From: Anaerofustis stercorihominis DSM 17244
GTDB taxonomy: Bacteria > Bacillota > Clostridia > Eubacteriales > Anaerofustaceae
Assembly: GCF_000154825.1 (NCBI RefSeq)
Contig: NZ_DS560015.1
Span: forward strand, 397,052-461,051
Length of the DNA stretch: 64,000 bases
Direction: 5' to 3'
Shown here: in pieces, positions 53,671 to 62,630 of the stretch
How positions within the stretch are numbered: position 1 is the stretch's first letter
Layout: each line of letters starts with the position of its first letter
Program-made: the position numbers and the translations under genes
Notes under the pieces: generated by a model
The model's input: only the letters and a program-made list of their open reading frames with translations
Database searches by the model: none
Told to the model about the DNA's origin: nothing

Positions 53671-54837
53671 CTACTTATATTTATTTAAAAGATTTAATCT
53701 ATTTATACATTCTTTTAATTTTAAAATAAAATAATCAATTTCTTCTTTTGTATTGAATTCACTGAAACTTATCCTTATTGTCCCTTTAATGAGTTCATCT
53801 TCCACACCTATTGCCTGAAGTATGGTGTTCACGCTGTTGTTCCTTGAGGAGCACGCACTGGAAACCGAAACGTAAATATTATATTCCTCCAGCATATGAA
53901 GAAGCACTTCTCCTTTTATACCTTTAAAACTTACATTTAATATATGATAAGATATATCTGCTTTTTCATATGGAGTGTTTATTTGAAAATCTTTAATATT
54001 TTCATTTAGTTTTTTGACCGCATATTCAAATAATTCTTTATAAATATTTTTATTTTCTTTATAATTTTTATACGTTATTTTTATAGCTTCGTTAAATCCG
54101 GCAATAAGCGGAGTATTTATCGTCCCGCTCCTAAAGCTTTCCTGCTGTCCTCCGCCGTGAATAAGAGGGATAAGGGTTATGTTTTCTTTGAGTACAAGAG
54201 CACCGACACCTTTGGGGCCGTGAAATTTATGAGCGCTTAAAGAAATCATATCCGCTTCTTTTAATCTCATATCGACTTTCCCGACAGCTTGTGTTGCGTC
54301 TATATGAACGAGAACATTTTCATTCTTTTCTTTTATTTTTTTTATTATATTTTCGATATCCTGAACGACACCGAACTCGTTATTTACATAAATAATGCTC
54401 ACAAGTTTGGTATGTTCATCAATACTGTTAATCAGTTCATCAATATTTACTACACCAAACTCGTTAACTGTAATATATTTTGTATTTACATTTAAACTTT
54501 CAAAATATCTGAATGTATTCGTTACACAAGGATGTTCTATATCGGTGGTAATTATATTGATATCTTCAAGATTTTTATATTTTGCAAGGGTTCCTTTTAC
54601 CGCAAGATTGACAGATTCGCTTGCTCCCGAAGTGAAGATGACTCTTCTTTTACTGTCGATACCAAGCAATTTTAAAAGATTATCTTTTGTTTCTTTAAGT
54701 ATTTTGCCTGCTTCAAACCCCTTTTTATGAACCGCGGAAGGATTTGCATATTCTTTCAAAAAATATCTATTTACTTCTTTCGATACTTCTTCGTAACAAA
54801 CCGTAGTCGCGGCATTATCAAAATAGATTTCTTCCAT
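53671..54837 (-). CDS. Cysteine desulfurase (NifS/IscS-like), partner of ThiI
   Basis: The 388-residue PLP enzyme takes sulfur from cysteine. It has YFDNAATT at the N-terminus, SGASESVNLAVKG, HIDATQAVGK, the Schiff-base lysine in SAHKFHGPKGVG (about residue 203) and the reactive cysteine in SSACSSRNN (about 328). The gene order before thiI matches the NifZ/IscS-ThiI pair of Bacillus, so tRNA thiolation is the likely role. Its ATG directly abuts the racemase stop (TAAATG), with AAGGAG inside the racemase gene. Confidence 0.92.
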   Translation of the reverse strand: MEEIYFDNAATTVCYEEVSKEVNRYFLKEYANPSAVHKKGFEAGKILKETKDNLLKLLGIDSKRRVIFTSGASESVNLAVKGTLAKYKNLEDINIITTDIEHPCVTNTFRYFESLNVNTKYITVNEFGVVNIDELINSIDEHTKLVSIIYVNNEFGVVQDIENIIKKIKEKNENVLVHIDATQAVGKVDMRLKEADMISLSAHKFHGPKGVGALVLKENITLIPLIHGGGQQESFRSGTINTPLIAGFNEAIKITYKNYKENKNIYKELFEYAVKKLNENIKDFQINTPYEKADISYHILNVSFKGIKGEVLLHMLEEYNIYVSVSSACSSRNNSVNTILQAIGVEDELIKGTIRISFSEFNTKEEIDYFILKLKECINRLNLLNKYK

Positions 54838-55896
54838 TTAAATGAACTCCTTAACCACATATTTAGAAGTAAAAGCCCTTAGTGTCGCAGTATAATACAT
54901 ATAAAGCTCAAAAGTATCTCCGACTTTATAGTCTTTTTTACTGTCTGTGATGTCTATTATCAAGTGGTCACTGCTTCCGCCGAGGATCTTTGTATCATTA
55001 TCCAATGGGAACATATCCATATCTATATCCTGCTTACCTACGGACAATATTGCTCTCTTCCTTATACCTTCATCAACAAATTCGGGCTTTGAATTAAGAG
55101 CCGAAAAACCTCTTCTGCCGATTGGGATAGAAGGCTTTTCTTTGATTTCTATTATTTCCGCTTTTATTATAAAAGCGTCTTTGTTCATTCCTTCGATATG
55201 ACTTCTGTAAGTACAGTCCCTGCCAAATAAAATGGTATCGCCTATCCTTATATTGGTTACCCCTTTTACAGGGTTATCTTCTCTGAACATTGTATAGCTG
55301 GTAGAATTGCCTCCGGAAACTATGTCAAGATTTGTATTCAGCTCAGCTTCCAAAAGCTCGTTTACTTTTACCAAATTTGTAAGGTTGTTTTCATCGGGAA
55401 GCACTCCACCGTAACATGTAAGGTTTGTGGCTACTCCTCTGAGTCTGATATTAGTCAAGTTTTTTATCCTTTTAGCACTGTCAACTATATCTTTTTTATC
55501 AAAATAACCTTCTCTCAAATCTCCTACATCGAACATAAGAAGTATATCATGAACTTTATTTTGTATTTTAGCTTCTTCATTAAGAGCCTTAACTGTATCA
55601 TATTCACTGTTAAGAGATATATCGCTGTATTTTACGACTTCCTCGGCTTCTGAAATGCTCGGAAGTCTTATAAGCCATTTTTCCGCGTCTATATCTTTTA
55701 TGTTTTTAAGATTATCTATTCTGGAATCTCCGAACTTTTTTATTCCCGCCTGCATTAAAGTATCAACGATAACGGGATTACAACAGTGAAGTTTGGTCAC
55801 GGATGTTATGTCTACGTTATATTTATCCAAAGTATCCTTTACGATCTTTGCATTGTCATATATTTTATTTAAGTTGATTTTTAATGTAGGTTTCAT
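54838..55896 (-). CDS. Alanine/ornithine racemase-family PLP enzyme
   Basis: The 352-residue fold-type III PLP protein has the lysine in SVTKLHCCNP (about residue 35), GDSRIDNLKN and VSGGNSTSY for PLP phosphate. It resembles ornithine racemase (Orr) of amino-acid-fermenting Clostridia more than classic Alr, as the N-terminus TLKINLNKIYDNAKIV and length suggest. Substrate is not certain; alanine, ornithine and lysine are candidates. It may be cotranscribed with the DUF711 gene upstream (14 bases) and the desulfurase downstream. Confidence 0.78.
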   Translation of the reverse strand: MKPTLKINLNKIYDNAKIVKDTLDKYNVDITSVTKLHCCNPVIVDTLMQAGIKKFGDSRIDNLKNIKDIDAEKWLIRLPSISEAEEVVKYSDISLNSEYDTVKALNEEAKIQNKVHDILLMFDVGDLREGYFDKKDIVDSAKRIKNLTNIRLRGVATNLTCYGGVLPDENNLTNLVKVNELLEAELNTNLDIVSGGNSTSYTMFREDNPVKGVTNIRIGDTILFGRDCTYRSHIEGMNKDAFIIKAEIIEIKEKPSIPIGRRGFSALNSKPEFVDEGIRKRAILSVGKQDIDMDMFPLDNDTKILGGSSDHLIIDITDSKKDYKVGDTFELYMYYTATLRAFTSKYVVKEFI

Positions 55897-55910
55897 GATT
55901 TTTATCCTTA

Positions 55911-57263
55911 TTAATTTTTAAATGAATGTACGGGAGCAGGTATCCTTCCTCCCCTTTGTATGAAGTCACCGCTTTTGAAGCTGTTTACTTCCATTATAGG
56001 TGCAGAACCGAAAAGTCCGCCCCAGTCTACTTTATCGCCGACTTTTTTACCGTAAACAGGTACGACCCTTACGGCTGTGGTTTTATTGTTTATCACGCCT
56101 ATTGCCGCTTCATCGGCAATCATAGCTGAAATAGTATCTTCCGGAGTATCCCAAGGGATAGCTATCATATCAAGACCTACCGAACATACGCTTGTCATAG
56201 CTTCCAGTTTATCGAATTTAAGACATCCGTCTTCAACCGCGGCTATCATCCTGTTGTCTTCGCTTACCGGAATGAAAGCTCCCGACAGACCTCCGACATG
56301 ACTTGAAGCCATGATACCTCCTTTTTTCACTGCGTCGGTAAGCATTGCAAGAGCCGCCGTACTTCCGTGAGCACCGCATCTTTCAAGCCCCATCACTTCG
56401 AGTATCTCAGCAACACTGTCTCCTATAGCGGGAGTAGGTGCCAAAGATAAATCCAAGATACCGAAAGGAACATCAAGTCGTTTGCTTACTTCATGACCTA
56501 TCAAAGAACCGGCCCTTGTGATTTTAAATGCGGTCCTCTTGATAGTTTCAGCTATTTCGTCTACGGTAGCACCTTTCATGCCTTCAAGGGCAGTCTTGAC
56601 AACACCCGGTCCGCTTACTCCTACGTTTATGACTTTTTCCGCTTCTCCCACGCCGTGGAATGCGCCCGCCATAAAAGGATTATCTTCAACAGCATTTGCA
56701 AACACTACGAATTTGGCACATCCGAAAGAATTATCTTCTCTGCTCAAATAAGCGGCTTTTTTGATAAGAGGTCCCATTTTCTTCACTGCGTTAAAGTTGA
56801 TACCGGATTTTGTACTTCCCAGGTTTACGCTTGAACACATATTCGTAGTTTCCGTAAGAGCATAAGGGATAGATTCAAGGAAACTTTCATCACTCTTCGT
56901 ACAGCCTTTTTGAACGAGTGCGGAGTATCCTCCGATGATATCCACTCCGACTTCTTTTGCGGCATTATCCAGTGCTTTTGCATATTCAATCCATTCGTCA
57001 ACATTATTTGCACACGCAAGAGCTATCGGTGTTACGGAGATCCTTTTATTTACGATAGGGATACCGTATTCATCTGCAACAGTATCTGCGGTTTTGACCA
57101 AATCTTTGGCTAATGAAGTGATTTTATCATATATTTTATTTGTGGCTTTTTTATAATCGGAATCGAAACAGTCAAGCAAAGAAATACCGAGAGTAGTAGT
57201 CCTTATATCCAAATTTTCGACTTCCAGCATTTTAATAGTATCAAGTACGTCTTTGTATATCAT
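55911..57263 (-). CDS. DUF711/UPF0210 family protein
   Basis: This 450-residue protein is of the widespread UPF0210 family (often named PFL-family by weak likeness to pyruvate formate-lyase). It has [22 protein letters not shown] at the N-terminus, a glycine-rich [14 protein letters not shown] segment and [11 protein letters not shown]. It has been crystallised in other species but its reaction is unknown. The ATG at 57263 after AAGGAGAG is chosen over one at 57296 that would overlap the upstream gene. The ACT-domain gene next to it is a standing partner in Firmicutes. Confidence 0.9.
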   Translation of the reverse strand: MIYKDVLDTIKMLEVENLDIRTTTLGISLLDCFDSDYKKATNKIYDKITSLAKDLVKTADTVADEYGIPIVNKRISVTPIALACANNVDEWIEYAKALDNAAKEVGVDIIGGYSALVQKGCTKSDESFLESIPYALTETTNMCSSVNLGSTKSGINFNAVKKMGPLIKKAAYLSREDNSFGCAKFVVFANAVEDNPFMAGAFHGVGEAEKVINVGVSGPGVVKTALEGMKGATVDEIAETIKRTAFKITRAGSLIGHEVSKRLDVPFGILDLSLAPTPAIGDSVAEILEVMGLERCGAHGSTAALAMLTDAVKKGGIMASSHVGGLSGAFIPVSEDNRMIAAVEDGCLKFDKLEAMTSVCSVGLDMIAIPWDTPEDTISAMIADEAAIGVINNKTTAVRVVPVYGKKVGDKVDWGGLFGSAPIMEVNSFKSGDFIQRGGRIPAPVHSFKN

Positions 57264-57273
57264 AGCTCTCTCC

Positions 57274-57543
57274 TTAAATCTTATGCATAGTATCAAATAA
57301 TTCTTCTTTTTGAAGTCTTATGGATAAACCAACTTCTTCGGCTGTTTTATCAAGTTCTTCCTTTAAAGATTTAAATGAAGTTTTTTCTTCGTCTATTGTA
57401 ACGAGCATCAGCATTGTAAAATAATCCTGCATAACGGTTTGAGAGATATCTTCAATGTTTACTTTAAGTTCACTGAGTACTTTTGAAACATTATAAATGA
57501 TACCTGTTTTATCTTTTCCTATTACAGTAATAATTGCTTTCAT
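57274..57543 (-). CDS. ACT-domain protein, UPF0237 family
   Basis: The 89-residue protein is one ACT domain ([40 protein letters not shown]), which usually binds an amino acid or similar ligand. Its gene lies 10 bases before the DUF711 gene and the two co-occur in many genomes, which suggests it may sense a ligand for that protein. Resemblance to GcvR-type ACT regulators is only at the domain level. Confidence 0.88.
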   Translation of the reverse strand: MKAIITVIGKDKTGIIYNVSKVLSELKVNIEDISQTVMQDYFTMLMLVTIDEEKTSFKSLKEELDKTAEEVGLSIRLQKEELFDTMHKI

Positions 57544-57624
57544 ATTCTCCTCCGATTTATGTGTTTTTTTGTTTTAAACTAAATTATATATTACCATATT
57601 TAGCTTTATATTAAAAGCATTGTT

Positions 57625-57633
57625 TGATATAAT
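57625..57633 (+). promoter_or_regulatory. Extended -10 promoter of the metallo-hydrolase gene
   Basis: TGATATAAT, 22 bases before the start codon, with AAGGAGG between. Confidence 0.6.
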
Positions 57634-57655
57634 TTAATTATAAGGAGGCAAAAAA

Positions 57656-58336
57656 ATGAAAGTAAAATATCTATATAACAGCGGATTTATAATCGAAACC
57701 GACAGACATATTTTGGTAATAGACAGCATGCACAAAACTAACGTGGAAAATAAAAACAACAAGAAAGAAGTATATTTTGCGACCCACTCCCATATGGATC
57801 ATTACAATAAATTTATTTTGGAAAAAGAAACCGTGGTACTGAGTGATGATATAAAAGTAAAAGAACATGAACGTAAAAATAAAATATACTTTGTAAAACC
57901 TTATGATAAATTAAAAGTTGATGATATAAAAATCGAAACTTTCGGTTCGACGGATCTCGGAGTAAGTTATTTGATAGAAGTTGACGGAAAACTCATTTTT
58001 CACAGCGGGGACTTGAATTGGTGGCACTGGGAAAATGATGACAAAGAAACACAGGAAAATGAAGCAGTAGCTTACGAAAAAGAGATTTATAAACTTAAAA
58101 ATGTCCTCGGCGGCAAAAAACTTGATCTCGCATTCGTTCCCGTAGACAGAAGGCTCGGTGAAAACTCTACTCTTGCGATAAACTTATTCCTTGAAAACAT
58201 AGGTGCGAAAGAAGTATTCCCAATGCACTTCCAGGGCAACTACAGATATATAAAAGATTTGGAACCGATAAAAGAAAAATTTAAAGATATAAATATACAC
58301 ATAATCGAAGAAGAAAATCAGGAATTTAGTATTTAA
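57656..58336 (+). CDS. Metallo-beta-lactamase-fold hydrolase
   Basis: The 226-residue protein has the metal-binding THSHMDHYN (about residue 43), HSGDLNWWHW (about 122) and a C-terminal histidine in FPMHFQGNY (about 185). It resembles the small UlaG/YcjI-like subgroup of the superfamily; no natural substrate can be named. It has its own promoter and terminator. Confidence 0.82.
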   Translation: MKVKYLYNSGFIIETDRHILVIDSMHKTNVENKNNKKEVYFATHSHMDHYNKFILEKETVVLSDDIKVKEHERKNKIYFVKPYDKLKVDDIKIETFGSTDLGVSYLIEVDGKLIFHSGDLNWWHWENDDKETQENEAVAYEKEIYKLKNVLGGKKLDLAFVPVDRRLGENSTLAINLFLENIGAKEVFPMHFQGNYRYIKDLEPIKEKFKDINIHIIEEENQEFSI

Positions 58337-58362
58337 AAAGCACAAATAATTGTGCTTTTTTA
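58335..58362 (+). terminator. Terminator of the metallo-hydrolase gene
   Basis: AAAAAGCACAA and TTGTGCTTTTT pair around a four-base loop. Confidence 0.8.
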
Positions 58363-58370
58363 CTTTTATT

Positions 58371-58835
58371 TTATAATGTTTTCTTAAATAAAAGATCTTC
58401 ATCCCCATATCCGTCACGTATAAAACCACTGCCTATAAGAACTTTTTGAGAAATTTTATTTTCTTTGTTTGTCTGGGCGCATACAAATTTAACATTTTTT
58501 TGTTTTAATGCCCATTCGCTGATATACCTTACCGCTTCTGCGGCATATCCATGATTTCTATAATCTTCATCGATACCATATCCGATTTCTACGCTGTCTT
58601 TAGTATCAGGTTTCCCCTTAAAACAAAGCCCTCCTACAGTCACACCGGACTTTAGCTTTATTTCCCAATTTGTACACCACTCTTCAAAACCCTTGTGTTT
58701 TTCCATGTTGATTATCATTTCTTTGTATGCCGATTTCATTTCATTATCTTTTTCATTTTCATACATGATTTTAAGCTCACTGATTTCAAGGGGAATTATA
58801 TTGAGCCTGTCGGTTTTTACTGTTATATCTTTCAT
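58371..58835 (-). CDS. GNAT-family N-acetyltransferase
   Basis: This 154-residue protein has a RimJ-type opening (VKTDRLNIIPLEISEL). The acetyl-CoA loop is YGIDEDYRNHGYAAEAVRY, and a C-terminal beta strand follows (FVCAQTNKENKISQKVLIGSGF). It probably acetylates an amino group of a small molecule or protein. The frame is open back to 58904, but AAAGAGAT before the ATG at 58835 and the family N-terminus favour this start. The deoC terminator lies just upstream. Confidence 0.85.
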   Translation of the reverse strand: MKDITVKTDRLNIIPLEISELKIMYENEKDNEMKSAYKEMIINMEKHKGFEEWCTNWEIKLKSGVTVGGLCFKGKPDTKDSVEIGYGIDEDYRNHGYAAEAVRYISEWALKQKNVKFVCAQTNKENKISQKVLIGSGFIRDGYGDEDLLFKKTL

Positions 58836-58864
58836 GCTTATCTCTTTCTTTGAACTATTGATAT

Positions 58865-58889
58865 AAAAAAGCGAGGATATACCCCGCTT
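58865..58889 (-). terminator. Terminator of the gntR-deoC unit
   Basis: AAGCG-A-GG and CC-C-CGCTT form a stem with one mismatch; on the minus strand it runs into TTTTTT. Confidence 0.75.
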
Positions 58890-58893
58890 AAAT

Positions 58894-59586
58894 CTATTTA
58901 CCAAGTATTTTATATGCGTCTTCCATGATTTTTACCGCAGAAGTAAGACCGATACCAAATCTTGAACAGCCTGCGTCTATCATATCGTAAACCGTATCCA
59001 AGCTTCTTACTCCGCCCGCAGCCTTTATTTTAGCATCATTACCCACTACGGATTTAATGAGTTTTATTGTTTCCACCGTCGTAGGTTTATCCGCCCAACC
59101 TGTACCCGTTTTAACGAATGTAACTCCGCTTTTTACTGCGATTTCACTTGCTCTTTTTATTTCGTCGTCCGTTAAATATGCGATTTCTAATATTGATTTA
59201 ACGGGTTTGCCGTCAGCTGCGTCAACGACTGCTTTTATATCGTCGGAAACGACATCGTACATTCCCGATTTTAAAGCTCCTACATTTATGACCATATCAA
59301 ATTCATCGGCACCAAGCTTATGTCCGTCTTCAACACCGATTATTTTCATCTTTGTGGGCTCTGCACCTGAAGGAAATCCAACCGCAATACCGAGTTTGGT
59401 ATTTGGTACTTCCTTTAACTTCTCGGCAAGATATTCTTCAAATACCGGCATAACGAACGCCGCTATAAAATTATATTTCTTTGCCATTTCAACCAATGTG
59501 TCTATTTCTTTTACTGTTACATCGGTTCTGACGGCACTGATATCTATCATCCTGCTTAAATTTTCAAGGTCTTTATACTCTCTCAT
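58894..59586 (-). CDS. deoC: Deoxyribose-phosphate aldolase
   Basis: The 230-residue class I aldolase is canonical: EFDMVINVGALKSG (Asp), FVKTGTGWA (Schiff-base lysine, about residue 155) and KAAGGVRS (second lysine). It splits deoxyribose-5-phosphate from deoxynucleosides into glyceraldehyde-3-phosphate and acetaldehyde. It lies 12 bases after the GntR gene, so the regulator probably controls it. No deoxynucleoside phosphorylase or phosphopentomutase gene is in the window. Confidence 0.95.
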   Translation of the reverse strand: MREYKDLENLSRMIDISAVRTDVTVKEIDTLVEMAKKYNFIAAFVMPVFEEYLAEKLKEVPNTKLGIAVGFPSGAEPTKMKIIGVEDGHKLGADEFDMVINVGALKSGMYDVVSDDIKAVVDAADGKPVKSILEIAYLTDDEIKRASEIAVKSGVTFVKTGTGWADKPTTVETIKLIKSVVGNDAKIKAAGGVRSLDTVYDMIDAGCSRFGIGLTSAVKIMEDAYKILGK

Positions 59587-59598
59587 TTTTTTACCTCT

Positions 59599-60318
59599 TT
59601 ATCTTTCTCTTCCTACCATTTCTATTTCCAGTTCGTATTTACTTCCCACTATCTTTGAGTGGTCAATACAAATAGGATTATCTCCCATAAAACACGTCCT
59701 TTTTAGTTCAATCAAAGCATTTCCCACAGGTACATTGAGCATTTGACTTTCTTCGAAAGTTGCATTCTTTGCAGAGATAAGCTCGGTTGCAGAATCGAAG
59801 TTTATTCCATATTCCTTTTCCAAAAATGCATATAATGAATATATTTCATCCTGTCTCTTTACGATATCCGGAACATCTTCTTTTCTTAAGTAGTTTTTTA
59901 CTATTGCTATAGGCACTCCGTTAGCAAGCTGTATCCTCTGGATCCTTATAATGGTAGTACCGTTTTCTATACCAAGCCTGTCACTTATAAAATCATCAGC
60001 CGCAACGGTATCTATAAAAATATTTTTCGGTTTAACATCATAACCTTTATGTCTTAATGTTTCAGATACGGAAGTAACGTGATTCAAACTCTGCATTGTT
60101 TTATTATCCGTTACAACGGTACCTTTCCCCTGCTGAGCTTTTAAAAAACCTTCACGGGAAAGCAGGTCCACAGCCTTTCTTACAGTTGTCCTGCTAACGT
60201 TAAACATCTTTTCTATCTCGGGTTCCGGGGGTATCAAATCTCCCGGTTTATAATATCCGTTTTCAATTTTTTCTTTAAAATACGTATATAATTTGCTGTA
60301 TTGATATACTTTATCCAT
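59599..60318 (-). CDS. GntR-family regulator with UTRA domain (HutC subfamily)
   Basis: The 239-residue protein has an N-terminal GntR winged helix (YYKPGDLIPPEPEIEKMFNVSRTTVRKAVDLLSREG, about 20-70) and a UTRA ligand-binding domain (about 90-235). It is the first gene of a unit with deoC, which suggests it senses a sugar phosphate or nucleoside breakdown product. That assignment rests on context only. Confidence 0.9.
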   Translation of the reverse strand: MDKVYQYSKLYTYFKEKIENGYYKPGDLIPPEPEIEKMFNVSRTTVRKAVDLLSREGFLKAQQGKGTVVTDNKTMQSLNHVTSVSETLRHKGYDVKPKNIFIDTVAADDFISDRLGIENGTTIIRIQRIQLANGVPIAIVKNYLRKEDVPDIVKRQDEIYSLYAFLEKEYGINFDSATELISAKNATFEESQMLNVPVGNALIELKRTCFMGDNPICIDHSKIVGSKYELEIEMVGRER

Positions 60319-60343
60319 TGCTTTACCCCCTACTGTTAACTCT

Positions 60344-60372
60344 ATTCTAATATAAAAACGTATTTAAATCAA
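60344..60372 (-). promoter_or_regulatory. Promoter of the gntR-deoC unit
   Basis: On the minus strand TTGATT, 17 bases, TAGAAT, 25 bases before the start codon. Confidence 0.6.
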
Positions 60373-60404
60373 TAAAAAAGAGTGATAAACATCATTATCA
60401 CTCT
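60373..60404 (-). terminator. Terminator of spo0A
   Basis: AGAGTGATAA and TTATCACTCT pair around a six-base loop; a T run follows on the minus strand. Confidence 0.8.
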
Positions 60405-60429
60405 AAATTATTTGATTATATATTCATAC

Positions 60430-61203
60430 TTAAGCGTATTGTCCGATATCCAGTCTCATTTTATCGGCAACCATAGCTATAAATTCCGAATTCGTAGGTT
60501 TACCTTTATTTTGGTCGATGGTATATCCGAAAATCTTATCTATTGTTTCCACCTTACCTCTGTTCCATGCAACTTCTATCGCATGTCTGATCGCTCTTTC
60601 AACTCTGCTTGGAGTGGTGTTATACTTTTCTGCGATCATAGGATAAAGAGTTTTTGTAATCCCGCCCAGTAATTCAACATCGTCGATTACGAGTTTGATA
60701 GCTTCTCTTAAATAAATATAACCTTTGATATGTGCAGGTACTCCGACTTCATGCAAGATGGAAGTCACGGCTACCTGATAATTTTTATCTTTTTTCTGCT
60801 GTCCTTTTTTAGGTGTATCTAAAACATCAGGAGAAAAATATGCATCGATTTCTCTAGATAGTTCCCCCAAGTCAAACGGTTTTAAGAAATAATAATCCGC
60901 TCCCAAGTTCACGGTTTGTCTGGTAAAAGATTCTCCTCCCACTGCAGACATCATAACAACATGAGGTGAATAATCCTTCATATTTTTCTTGTTCAATTTT
61001 TCCAAAACTCCAATACCGTCAAGCATAGGCATGATAGTATCTACAAGTAAGATGTCGGGTCTTTCTTTTTCAACCACATCTATAAGATCCTTTCCGTTAC
61101 CTACTACTCCCACAACGTTGTAATTTTCTTTTTCTTCAAAATGGTTTTTAACAGCCAAGGCAAATTTTTCATTATCATCTGCTATTGCAACTTTGTATAC
61201 CAT
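60430..61203 (-). CDS. spo0A: Sporulation master regulator Spo0A
   Basis: The 257-residue response regulator has an N-terminal receiver (IADDNEKF; phospho-aspartate in [12 protein letters not shown], about residue 56; KPFDLGEL). The C-terminal Spo0A DNA-binding domain (about 145-255) has the recognition-helix sequence [23 protein letters not shown]. Phosphorylated Spo0A turns on spoIIA, spoIIG and spoIIE. It follows spoIVB, the conserved order. GGAGGAG lies before the ATG. Confidence 0.98.
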   Translation of the reverse strand: MVYKVAIADDNEKFALAVKNHFEEKENYNVVGVVGNGKDLIDVVEKERPDILLVDTIMPMLDGIGVLEKLNKKNMKDYSPHVVMMSAVGGESFTRQTVNLGADYYFLKPFDLGELSREIDAYFSPDVLDTPKKGQQKKDKNYQVAVTSILHEVGVPAHIKGYIYLREAIKLVIDDVELLGGITKTLYPMIAEKYNTTPSRVERAIRHAIEVAWNRGKVETIDKIFGYTIDQNKGKPTNSEFIAMVADKMRLDIGQYA

Positions 61204-61283
61204 ATTTCTCCTCCTGAATAAATATTATTTTGTTTAATTTTAATTTCTTTTAAAGATTACTACAATTTATATGCAAAGTTTGT

Positions 61284-62558
61284 CTAATTTTGTTTAGCTA
61301 ATAAATCTTCTAAAAGCCATTCTATATATATTCCATAACCTTTTGTGGGATCGGAAATGAAAACATGTGTAACCGCTCCGATAAGCTTGCCGTCCTGGAT
61401 TATAGGGCTTCCGCTCATTCCCTGAACGATACCTCCGGTCTTACTTAAAAGCTCTTTATCGGTTACTTCTATAAGCATGCTTTTGGTATTTTTTTTGGTT
61501 TGTTTGTAAGTTTTTTTAATTTTTATATCAAATAATCTAGGGCCGTTATTATCAATGGTAGTTAATATCTGAGCTTTTCCTTCTTTTATTTTATCCTGCA
61601 GAGCTATATCCAAAGCGTTGCTTGTGGCAACTTTTTTTGTAACATCTCCGTAAAGTCCGTAATCATTATTTAAATGAATGGAACCGATTATGTCTTTTTT
61701 ATCTGCTTTTAGTACACCTCTGAGTTCACCGGGAGCATTTCGTTTGCCTTTAACGATACTTATAAGTTCACTCTCTATCACATTACCGTTTTTAACAGGC
61801 ATGATTATCCCGGTATCAACATCATTTATACTGTGTCCCAAAGCCACAAATCTTGATTTATCTTCATTGTAACAAGTAAGGGTACCTATACCCGCAACGC
61901 TGTCACGGACCCACACACCGATTTTATACTTATTGTCTTTCTTAGCCTTTACCGGGGTGATTTTAATGGTCTCTTCGGTATTCTCCCTTTTTATGACCAT
62001 AGATAATTCTTTATGACTTAGCTTATTGAGTTCACTTATAACTTCTTTTGCGTTATAAACTTTTTTATCATTTATTTTTACAATGATATCTCCCATTTTT
62101 ATCCCCGCGTCTTTAGCGGGACAAACTTCATTGTCATTGACGTCGATAATAGACTGGAACTGAACGGCTATGGCACCTTTTGTATTCATGCTGACCCCGA
62201 CCAATTTCCCCGACGGATGAAGCTTAACATTTGGGTAGACGTTAATGTTATAATTATTTATGGGAACTATTCCAAACAGCTTCGCCTTTAATTTGTATTT
62301 ACCGGCAGAAGAAGAATAAACATCTATTTTGTCATTATCTACATTATAGTTTTTTTCACTTTTACCGTTTACCTTTAAATCCTCGTTTTCATTTTGAATA
62401 CTGCAGTTTTTAGGTAAATTTAAAGAAACGCTTGTCGTTTGGCTGGATAAAACAGTTATTTCCTTTGTCGAAAAATTAAGATAAAGGATATAAGCTGATA
62501 TAATTAATATTAATGATAGAAATCCTAAAAGAACTCTTTTCTTTTTTACTGCATTCAC
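61284..62558 (-). CDS. spoIVB: SpoIVB peptidase
   Basis: The 424-residue protein has an N-terminal membrane helix (about 8-28), a PDZ domain (about 105-200) and an S55 serine peptidase domain with the histidine in VALGHSIND (about 241) and the serine in QGMSGSPII (about 384). Made in the forespore, it cuts SpoIVFA across the membranes so that pro-sigma-K can be processed. The start is GTG (62558) with GAGGTA upstream; a nearby ATG is out of frame. A sigma-F-type promoter precedes it. Confidence 0.96.
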   Translation of the reverse strand: MNAVKKKRVLLGFLSLILIISAYILYLNFSTKEITVLSSQTTSVSLNLPKNCSIQNENEDLKVNGKSEKNYNVDNDKIDVYSSSAGKYKLKAKLFGIVPINNYNINVYPNVKLHPSGKLVGVSMNTKGAIAVQFQSIIDVNDNEVCPAKDAGIKMGDIIVKINDKKVYNAKEVISELNKLSHKELSMVIKRENTEETIKITPVKAKKDNKYKIGVWVRDSVAGIGTLTCYNEDKSRFVALGHSINDVDTGIIMPVKNGNVIESELISIVKGKRNAPGELRGVLKADKKDIIGSIHLNNDYGLYGDVTKKVATSNALDIALQDKIKEGKAQILTTIDNNGPRLFDIKIKKTYKQTKKNTKSMLIEVTDKELLSKTGGIVQGMSGSPIIQDGKLIGAVTHVFISDPTKGYGIYIEWLLEDLLAKQN

Positions 62559-62584
62559 TTTTTATACCTCGTTTGTTTTTCATC

Positions 62585-62615
62585 TATTTTCCCCAATGAA
62601 AGGAAAAATATAAAC
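62585..62615 (-). promoter_or_regulatory. Sigma-F-type forespore promoter of spoIVB
   Basis: On the minus strand GTTTA, 16 bases, GGGGAAAATA: full matches to the known sigma-F forms GYWTA and GGNRANAMTW, about 25 bases before the GTG start. Confidence 0.7.
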
Positions 62616-62630
62616 AAACTTTAAAAGTGA

